Source of the DNA: Blautia hansenii DSM 20583
GTDB taxonomy: Bacteria; Bacillota; Clostridia; Lachnospirales; Lachnospiraceae
Assembly (NCBI RefSeq): GCF_002222595.2
Contig: NZ_CP022413.2
Location: 2,689,501-2,753,500, forward strand
DNA: 64,000 nucleotides
Reading direction: 5' to 3'
The position numbers were made by a program, and so were the translations under genes. Below are positions 53,993 to 64,000 of this stretch, piece after piece. Below the pieces are notes generated by a model. The model saw nothing but the letters and a program-made list of their open reading frames with translations. It did not search any database and was not told the origin of the DNA. Each line of letters begins with the position of its first letter. The stretch's first letter is position 1.

Positions 53993-54703
53993 TTATTCCA
54001 ATTCTTCTTTAATGGTATTATAAATCACCCAATTTGTGGCATCTATGCGAATTCTTTTATCACCTATCGGTGCATCATCAGCATTATCAGAGCAATACCC
54101 ATATACCAGAGAAGCGTTTTCGGAAAATTCCTCCCACTTATCCTCAGAAAGACGTGTCATGGGAATTTCCCATAATTTCTCATATTCTTCTTCCTGTCCC
54201 TTTGGAATGACATCACTGACCTTTTTATCTGCCCACAAGGCTAAATGCTCATCTGCTTCATAATCATATCTTCGCATATCACTGTCTAATAACGTGCCAA
54301 TCATATCAAAATCAGTCACATTATCCGTTGTTTTCCCAAAAGACTGTTCCATATTTTTCCGAACTTCATTCATATCTGTATCATCTGGATACATCACATC
54401 AATTCGGTGCAATTTCTGTGTTTTACCGCTGACTGTCATATCCATAAAGTTAAAACTGATGTGGTCCGTCTTTGCTCCAAATATTTCCCGTCCGTCTCGA
54501 AGCATAAATGCAGAGCCGTAAGTACCCTCCTGTATGTCGTCTAAATCATCTCGCTCTACCTGATATGCTTCCATAGTTTCTTCCATAGTCATTCCCCAAG
54601 GTGTATTTTCCAGTTCAAAATGCTCATTTTTTGCCTTGTTGCAGCTACATAAAAGCAATGCGACGGTTCCTGTTAAGAAAAATAAAGATACCTTTTTCAT
54701 CAT
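53993..54703 (-). CDS. Lipoprotein of unknown function
   Basis: The 236-residue protein has a lipobox (LLLCSC, Cys at about residue 21). The mature part is acidic, with LENTPWGMTMEETMEAY resembling the short TPWG-start repeat seen in some lipoproteins of unknown role. There is no catalytic motif. The final part DKRIRIDATNWVIYNTIKEEL may be a domain end. It is convergent with the V-ATPase operon, so it is a separate unit. I do not recognise a family. Confidence 0.65.
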   Translation of the reverse strand: MMKKVSLFFLTGTVALLLCSCNKAKNEHFELENTPWGMTMEETMEAYQVERDDLDDIQEGTYGSAFMLRDGREIFGAKTDHISFNFMDMTVSGKTQKLHRIDVMYPDDTDMNEVRKNMEQSFGKTTDNVTDFDMIGTLLDSDMRRYDYEADEHLALWADKKVSDVIPKGQEEEYEKLWEIPMTRLSEDKWEEFSENASLVYGYCSDNADDAPIGDKRIRIDATNWVIYNTIKEELE

Positions 54704-54863
54704 ATCCCCTTCCTTACACTAAACATCTCAGATTTCAAATTTCTTACTACTTTTTTATCTAATCTATTGCTCATATATATACTACCACAATTATTATTTA
54801 CATTTCAACCTGACGTATAATTTCTTTGTACAATATAATAATTAACAATAAAAGCTATCGCAT

Positions 54864-54925
54864 AAAGCATCTGGCATATCTATACACTTTAATCAATAAA
54901 TGTATAAATATTATCCAGATGCTTT
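54864..54925 (-). terminator. Possible terminator after the phoR-like gene
   Basis: AAAGCATCTGG (54864-54874) pairs with CCAGATGCTTT (54915-54925) across a long inner region with partial pairing. No strong T tract follows, so this is a weak candidate. Confidence 0.45.
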
Positions 54926-54938
54926 CTACAACAGCTTC

Positions 54939-56588
54939 TTACATCGTAATCGTAAATTTACTTCCCACTCCCGGTGTACTTTCTACATCAACCTTAGCTC
55001 CCAAATACATGCAGCCATGTTTTACAATAGAAAGCCCCAGTCCTGTACCGCCGATTGCCTTTGAATGGCTCTTATCCACACGATAAAATCTTTCAAATAC
55101 TCGAGACTGTTCTCCCTCAGGTATTCCAATTCCTGTGTCTTCCACTGAAATTTCTACTTTATTATTTTCTTCTTTCAATGTGACCGTCAAACTTCCACCC
55201 TGTTTATTATATTTTAACCCATTTTCACAGAGATTGAAGAGAACTTCATCTAAAATCATTCTTACTGTAGACACTTGAACATGAGATCCTTCCAGATAAA
55301 GTTTAACATCCTTTTCCTTTGCACTATGTTCTATACGGTGAAGAACCTCTTTAGAAAGCTGGTACAAATCCACCTGTTCTTTTTGATAAACAATTTCTCC
55401 TTCATCCAACTGAGAAATCTTAATTACATCATTTACCAGTGTAATTAATCTCTGTGCTTCTTTAAAAATACGACTGGCAAACACTTTTGTATCCTCAGGT
55501 TTTACAAATCCATCCTTAATAATTTCTGCAAAGCCTGAAATAGACGTAAGGGGTGTTTTCAATTCATGAGAAACATTTGCAGTAAACTCCCTGCGTAATT
55601 GCTCTCCTCGCATACGTTCTGTTACATCAAGAATAATAATAACTGCTCCTGTTACTTCCTTGCCCTGCCATACAGGATTAGCTGCAATCTGGCAGCTTCT
55701 TTCTGGGAATTCCATCATTCTAACTGTATGATGGCCTTCCAGCACCTGTTCTACAATACCCTGAAATTCTTCACTTCTATTTAGTGTTAAAATACTCTGT
55801 CTTCCCTGCCATTTAGAATCACCTAAAAGCTTCAGTGCACTGGAGTTATAAGATAATACTTCTGTATGCTTATCAATAACTAAAAATCCTTCTTCCATAT
55901 TTTCTGTAATTAAAGAAAATTCTTCCTGTTGCTTTCTGGCATCTTCAATCTCACGATGAAGAGACTTTTGCTGTCTGCTAATTTTACTTAAGAGTGGTGT
56001 CAACTCATCATATACCTGATTATCCTCCGGATGTTCCAAATCAAGGGCATTGATAGGCTCTGTAATTTTCTTTGAAAGACGAAAAGCTAATAACGCTGAC
56101 AAACCTACCATAAAAATCAAGATAATCAAAATAGGCTGTACCATTCCTCCTAAAAGCCCCGGAATATTATACTGAACACTGGATACTCTCAATACTTTTC
56201 CATCTGCCATTTTCATTGCATAATATAGCGTTTTTTCTGATAACGTATCTGATTTTCTTACTGCCGTACCAGATCCCGTTTTTAATGCTTTTTGAATTTC
56301 TGAGCGATTTTCATGATTATCCATATCATCTTCATCTGCTACACTGTCAAAAAGAACGGTTCCATCTTCATCAATATATGTGACACGTTCTGTCTGGGGA
56401 GGCAGTCTATCAAAAGCTTCCATTCCCTCTTTTTCCACTGCAATAGCCAAATAGGCTGCTTCTGTTTTTAGTTCTTTTGCCAGCTGCTTTCCAAAATAAT
56501 GATATAAAATCCCCATAATCAATCCGGAGCCTGCAAAAAGGACAATCATGGAAACTAAAAGCATAGACTTGAAAATTCTTTTTGTCAT
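54939..56588 (-). CDS. PhoR-like sensor histidine kinase
   Basis: The 549-residue protein has TM1 (about residues 10-30), an extracellular region of about 110 residues, TM2 near residue 145-170, a PAS domain (LITENMEEGFLVIDKHTE), HisKA with the phospho-acceptor in FTANVSHELKTPLTSISG near residue 340, and HATPase_c (ENGLKYNK, DTGIGIP, GTGLGLSIVKHG). It is translationally coupled to the response regulator (ATGA overlap at 56585-56588). With PhoU upstream, it probably responds to phosphate. No Pst transporter genes are in the window. Confidence 0.92.
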   Translation of the reverse strand: MTKRIFKSMLLVSMIVLFAGSGLIMGILYHYFGKQLAKELKTEAAYLAIAVEKEGMEAFDRLPPQTERVTYIDEDGTVLFDSVADEDDMDNHENRSEIQKALKTGSGTAVRKSDTLSEKTLYYAMKMADGKVLRVSSVQYNIPGLLGGMVQPILIILIFMVGLSALLAFRLSKKITEPINALDLEHPEDNQVYDELTPLLSKISRQQKSLHREIEDARKQQEEFSLITENMEEGFLVIDKHTEVLSYNSSALKLLGDSKWQGRQSILTLNRSEEFQGIVEQVLEGHHTVRMMEFPERSCQIAANPVWQGKEVTGAVIIILDVTERMRGEQLRREFTANVSHELKTPLTSISGFAEIIKDGFVKPEDTKVFASRIFKEAQRLITLVNDVIKISQLDEGEIVYQKEQVDLYQLSKEVLHRIEHSAKEKDVKLYLEGSHVQVSTVRMILDEVLFNLCENGLKYNKQGGSLTVTLKEENNKVEISVEDTGIGIPEGEQSRVFERFYRVDKSHSKAIGGTGLGLSIVKHGCMYLGAKVDVESTPGVGSKFTITM

Positions 56589-57265
56589 TCTTCCCCTCCT
56601 ACCTTATATCCTATACCTCGAACAGTCTCAATATATCGTCCGGCCTCTTTCAGTTTCTGACGAAGTGTTCTAATATGAACATCTACTGTTCTGCTTTCTC
56701 CATCAAACTGATATCCCCATATTTTATCCAAAAGCTGTGCCCTGGAAAACACAATCCCTGGATTTGATAAGAACAGCAATAAAAGCTCAAACTCCTTCAT
56801 GGTAAGAGTAACTTCTTCTCCTTTTACCTTTACCAGATGACGCTTCTTTGAAACATATAATTCTCCCAAAACGTATTCTTCATCATCCTGAGGCTGTTCC
56901 TGACCACCCCTGCGAAGCAGTGCTTTCACTCTGGAAACCAACTCCATCATACGGAATGGTTTGGGAATATAATCATCTGCTCCGCCATCAAGACCTTTTA
57001 CAACATCATATTCACTGCCCTTTGCCGTCAGCATGGCAATGGGAATATTTTTCGTTTCTTTCTTTTTACGAAGTTTCTGTAAAATTTCCAGTCCATCTTC
57101 CTCCGGCAGCATAATGTCCAAAAGCACTAAATCCGGAATTTTCTTTTCCATCGCATGCCAAAAATCAGAGGGATACGCAAATCCCTCTGCCACAAGCCCT
57201 TGACCATTTAAGGTATACACCAATAACTCTCTGATACTTTCATCATCTTCTACTAAATAAATCAT
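56585..57265 (-). CDS. PhoB-like response regulator (OmpR family)
   Basis: The chosen ATG at 57265 has AGAGGA upstream that overlaps the phoU stop; a start at 57289 is also possible. The protein has a receiver domain with the acidic pair EDDE, phospho-acceptor in LVLLDIMLPEEDG (about residue 45-52) and KPFRMMELVSRVKALLRR, and a C-terminal winged helix (LTMKEFELLLLFLSN, SRTVDVHIRTLRQKL, VRGIGYKVG). It sits between phoU and the PhoR-like kinase. Confidence 0.93.
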   Translation of the reverse strand: MIYLVEDDESIRELLVYTLNGQGLVAEGFAYPSDFWHAMEKKIPDLVLLDIMLPEEDGLEILQKLRKKKETKNIPIAMLTAKGSEYDVVKGLDGGADDYIPKPFRMMELVSRVKALLRRGGQEQPQDDEEYVLGELYVSKKRHLVKVKGEEVTLTMKEFELLLLFLSNPGIVFSRAQLLDKIWGYQFDGESRTVDVHIRTLRQKLKEAGRYIETVRGIGYKVGGEE

Positions 57266-57269
57266 CCTA

Positions 57270-57920
57270 TTATCCTCTGTCTGCTTCATGCTTTCCTGTT
57301 ATTGAGTACTCTACCCACTGGGCAATGTTTTCTGCGTGATCTCCAATTCTTTCCAAATACTTGGCAATCATAATTAAATCAATGTAATATTCTGCCTGCT
57401 GAGCATCCTTTTTCATCATATTTGGAAGCTCCTGTTTTACTTTTAAGAACAGATTGTCTACTACATCATCATATTCTACAACCTTTGCCGCAGCTTCCAA
57501 ATCCTTCTTTACAAAAGAGTCAATGCTTTCTGTCACCATTTTAATTGCTGCTTCAGCCATTTCTCCAATATGAATTTTATGAGCCAGTTCCTTCACCTGA
57601 ACAAAGCGGGACATATCCGCAATATCCTGCGCCTGATCCCCAATTCTTTCCATATCAGAAATCATTTTTAATGCAGAAGATATTTGTCTCAAGTCACCGG
57701 CTACGGGCTGCTGTTGAAGGAGAAGTTTCATACAAAGAGTTTCAATCTCTCTTTCTTTCTGATTGATTTCCTCCTCAATTCCATCTACAAGTTCCTTTTC
57801 TGCATCCTGAGTATCCTCAAGCTGATCCACTGCTCTTCTGATTGCTCTTTCACATAAAGCTCCCATTTTAATCAGCTCTACATTCAGCTCCTCAAGCTGC
57901 CGGTCGAATTTTGTACGCAT
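57270..57920 (-). CDS. phoU: Phosphate signalling protein PhoU
   Basis: The 216-residue protein has two repeats of the PhoU three-helix bundle, with MGALCERAIRRAVDQLEDTQ and ISSALKMISDMERIGDQAQDIADM (split as ISSALKMISDMERIGDQ and DIADM), then AKYLERIGDHAENIAQWVEY. The metal-binding E-x-x-x-D segments of the family (MERIGDQA, LERIGDHA) are both present. PhoU links phosphate transport to PhoR/PhoB signalling. It overlaps or directly abuts the regulator gene. Confidence 0.95.
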   Translation of the reverse strand: MRTKFDRQLEELNVELIKMGALCERAIRRAVDQLEDTQDAEKELVDGIEEEINQKEREIETLCMKLLLQQQPVAGDLRQISSALKMISDMERIGDQAQDIADMSRFVQVKELAHKIHIGEMAEAAIKMVTESIDSFVKKDLEAAAKVVEYDDVVDNLFLKVKQELPNMMKKDAQQAEYYIDLIMIAKYLERIGDHAENIAQWVEYSITGKHEADRG

Positions 57921-58066
57921 CAGCCAAACCTCCCTGTGATATAAATTATTTATCTTTTTCTAATTTTTTACAACATTATTTTTTATTGCTGTGATATCAT
58001 TATACGAAAATCATGTAAAATCGACTACCGTCAGATTGTTAAATCAAAGTAAAATTTATATAAAAA

Positions 58067-58093
58067 TAACAGACGCCTCTCCTGCGTCTGTTA
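58067..58093 (-). terminator. Terminator of the dapL gene
   Basis: TAACAGACGC (58067-58076) pairs with GCGTCTGTTA (58084-58093); the minus strand continues TTTTTATATAAA. Confidence 0.8.
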
Positions 58094-58159
58094 ACTTTAC
58101 ATTCTTTACATTTTTATCTTGAAATCTTAACTGTTACCATAAAAATCCTATATCAAACA

Positions 58160-59344
58160 TTATGAAAGTAATTTAACAATTCTTTTTGCTGCTTCTTTTG
58201 TATCTTCCGGAGAACTGAACGTTGAGAATCTAAAATATCCTTCTCCACAAGCTCCAAACCCCTCTCCTGGTGTTCCTACTACTTGAATTTCCTGTAACAG
58301 ATAGTCAAAAAACTCCCAGCTTTTCATTCCTCTCGGACATTTCATCCAAATATAAGGGGCATTTTTCCCTCCACAGTACCAAATTCCAAGCTGATCCAAG
58401 GCCTGCATCAATACTTTTGCATTTTTCTTATAAATCTGTATATTTTCATGAATTTGTTTCTGACCTTCTTCTGAAAAAACTGCTGCTCCACCTTTCTGAA
58501 TAATATAAGATACACCATTTGTTTTTGTTGTACGATTTCGCACCCACATCTCATTCATATTCATCCCATTACGCTTCAATGCTTTTGGTATAATGGTATA
58601 ACCAAGTCTGGTTCCCGTGAAGCCGGCAGTTTTTGAAAAAGAGCAAATTTCTATGGCACATGTTTCTGCTCCATCCAGTTCAAAAATACTATGTGGAAGT
58701 ATTTCATCCTCAATAAAGGCCTCATATGCCGCATCGAAAAGAATAATGGAACCTCTCTTATTTGCATAATTGACCCATGCCTGAAGTTGACTACGTGAAA
58801 AAACAGCTCCAGTAGGATTATTTGGTGAACAAATATAAATAATATCTGCTTCTGTTTTCTCATTTGGTTCAGGCAAAAATTCATTTTCCTCTCCTGAAAC
58901 CAAATACATAATCTTTCTTCCTGCCATCACATTTGCGTCTACATACGCCGGATAAGCTGGCTCAATTACCAATACCTGATTAGAGCGATCAAATAAATCC
59001 AAAATATCTCCCAATTCATCACTTGCTCCGCTTGATACAAAAATTTCCTCCGCTGATAAAGAAATACCTCTTTTTGCATAATATTTTACAATCGCTTCTC
59101 TTAAAAATGGAGCACCACATTCTGGCATATATCCATGAAAACTACTTTTTGAAGCTTGATCATCCACAGCCTCATGCAATGCTTTAATCACTGCATCACA
59201 CAATGGTAATGAAACATCTCCAATTCCCATTCTTAAAAGTTTTACTCCCGGATGGTTCTCTACATACGTTCTGGTTTTCTGGGCTATATTATAAAAAAGG
59301 TATGAGTCTTTCAATTCATTGTAATACATATTAGGTTTTACCAT
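58160..59344 (-). CDS. dapL: LL-diaminopimelate aminotransferase
   Basis: The 394-residue protein is a fold-type I aminotransferase. It has the DapL-type N-terminus (FYNIAQKTRTYVENHPGV, then RMGIGDVSLPLCDAV, GYMPECGAPFLREAI), VSSGASDELGDILDLF, ICSPNNPTGA, and the PLP lysine in CSFSKTAGFTGTRLG near residue 236. It makes LL-diaminopimelate directly from tetrahydrodipicolinate, for lysine and cell-wall synthesis. A related general aminotransferase is a lesser possibility. It follows purF by 15 bp on the same strand. Confidence 0.9.
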   Translation of the reverse strand: MVKPNMYYNELKDSYLFYNIAQKTRTYVENHPGVKLLRMGIGDVSLPLCDAVIKALHEAVDDQASKSSFHGYMPECGAPFLREAIVKYYAKRGISLSAEEIFVSSGASDELGDILDLFDRSNQVLVIEPAYPAYVDANVMAGRKIMYLVSGEENEFLPEPNEKTEADIIYICSPNNPTGAVFSRSQLQAWVNYANKRGSIILFDAAYEAFIEDEILPHSIFELDGAETCAIEICSFSKTAGFTGTRLGYTIIPKALKRNGMNMNEMWVRNRTTKTNGVSYIIQKGGAAVFSEEGQKQIHENIQIYKKNAKVLMQALDQLGIWYCGGKNAPYIWMKCPRGMKSWEFFDYLLQEIQVVGTPGEGFGACGEGYFRFSTFSSPEDTKEAAKRIVKLLS

Positions 59345-59358
59345 ACTCTATTCCTCCA

Positions 59359-62386
<3,028 letters not shown>

Positions 62387-62437
62387 TCACTTCCTTCCTT
62401 TATTTTCTGTTTCATAAAATACAATTTCCCATCAAAC

Positions 62438-62491
62438 AAAAAGGCAAAAGTGCCTTTAAGTTTCTTTTAACTTAAAGACGCCTTTGCCTTT
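62438..62491 (-). terminator. Leader terminator (attenuator candidate) before pyrG
   Basis: On the minus strand AAAGGCAAAG-GCGTCTTTAAGTT pairs with AACTTAAAGGCA-CTTTTGCCTTT around a short AAAAGA loop, then T5. It lies between the pyrG promoter (62501-62529) and the pyrG start. It therefore can stop pyrG transcripts as well as any read-through from the damaged metY locus. Confidence 0.82.
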
Positions 62492-62500
62492 ACGCACGCT

Positions 62501-62529
62501 ATTTTACCTCTTATGATTTCTCTTGTCAA
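62501..62529 (-). promoter_or_regulatory. Strong sigma-A promoter of pyrG-purF
   Basis: A perfect TTGACA (62524-62529) and TAAAAT (62501-62506) are 17 bp apart on the minus strand. Transcription should start near 62494, giving a leader of about 115 nt that contains the terminator hairpin. Confidence 0.85.
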
Positions 62530-62535
62530 TCTATT

Positions 62536-63908
<1,373 letters not shown>

Positions 63909-63910
63909 TT

Positions 63911-63929
63911 ACCTACTAATTTAATAGGT
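63911..63929. promoter_or_regulatory. Operator-like dyad 2 of metY, downstream of the -10
   Basis: A 19-bp near-palindrome, ACCTATTAAATTAGTAGGT on the minus strand. It shares ACCTATT and TAGTAGGT with dyad 1 (63955-63973), 44 bp away, and lies at the predicted transcription start and +20 region. The pattern fits an Rrf2/CymR-type repressor site (inferred). Confidence 0.7.
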
Positions 63930-63939
63930 TTGTTTTTGC

Positions 63940-63968
63940 ATTATATTTCCTTTCACCTACTATATCAA
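63940..63968 (-). promoter_or_regulatory. Sigma-A promoter of metY
   Basis: On the minus strand TTGATA (63963-63968) and TATAAT (63940-63945) are exactly 17 bp apart. The -35 lies inside operator dyad 1 and the start region near operator dyad 2. Confidence 0.8.
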
Positions 63969-63973
63969 TAGGT
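63955..63973. promoter_or_regulatory. Operator-like dyad 1 of metY, overlapping the -35
   Basis: A 19-bp near-palindrome, ACCTATTGATATAGTAGGT on the minus strand. It overlaps the -35 element. With dyad 2 it makes a pair of same-strand copies that differ at only four central positions. Confidence 0.72.
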
Positions 63974-64000
63974 ATTTCGAGATTTTCTTTTATTTCCCAC

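Overview
The window looks like chromosomal DNA of an anaerobic, low-to-medium GC, Gram-positive gut bacterium of the Lachnospiraceae (Blautia/Ruminococcus-like). This is inferred from an Mgl-type sugar importer beside a YesM/YesN-type two-component system, a Tad/Flp pilus locus with the Flp1-type pilin and DUF5702 protein, a V-type ATPase operon, LL-diaminopimelate aminotransferase, a Spo0A-box-like site and A/T-rich codon use. The genus is not proven. Most of the window is core chromosome. Several loci are decaying.

Layout. 1-3.3 kb: end of a corrinoid adenosyltransferase gene, an SSB-like protein and the translational GTPase TypA/BipA. 3.4-6.1 kb: a traX-like membrane gene cut in two by an IS630-family element, then an XRE regulator. 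6.2-8.4 kb: a broken sugar ABC importer (truncated permease, frameshifted binding protein, no second permease). 8.5-9.7 kb: a cell-wall-binding polysaccharide deacetylase. 9.8-20 kb: a galactose/glucose uptake and sensing block with two periplasmic-binding-type sensor proteins, a histidine kinase, an AraC-type response regulator and mglC, mglA, mglB. MglB is circularly permuted and MglC carries a long coiled-coil extension. 20.1-20.5 kb: a probable type I toxin-antitoxin locus with a Hol_Tox-like 30-residue peptide.

20.5-27.3 kb: beta-CASP metallo-hydrolase, secreted and membrane proteins, murG, an ECF-type sigma factor, a HIT protein, an orphan cytosolic histidine kinase behind a Spo0A box, and a rhomboid protease. 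27.4-36.5 kb: an eleven-gene Tad pilus operon on the minus strand, including a 55-residue Flp pilin gene. 36.7-45.3 kb: housekeeping and transport genes (SGNH hydrolase, YbaK, MATE, CapA, NSS transporter, TRIC channel, YqeY, tRNA-Lys, TrmB). 45.4-53.9 kb: a nine-gene V-type ATPase operon. 54-57.9 kb: a lipoprotein and phoU-phoB-phoR-like genes. 58.2-62.5 kb: dapL, purF and pyrG, the last behind a promoter plus intrinsic terminator that looks like an attenuator. 62.5-64 kb: a heavily damaged metY (O-acetylhomoserine sulfhydrylase) pseudogene fused in frame to the tail of an Rrf2 regulator, with an intact promoter and two 19-bp operators.

The observations most worth a second look are the circularly permuted MglB with its canonical-topology paralogue 8 kb away, the toxin leader with four alternating pairing segments, the precise IS630 insertion in traX, the metY-rrf2 fusion pseudogene with paired operators, and the pyrG leader.
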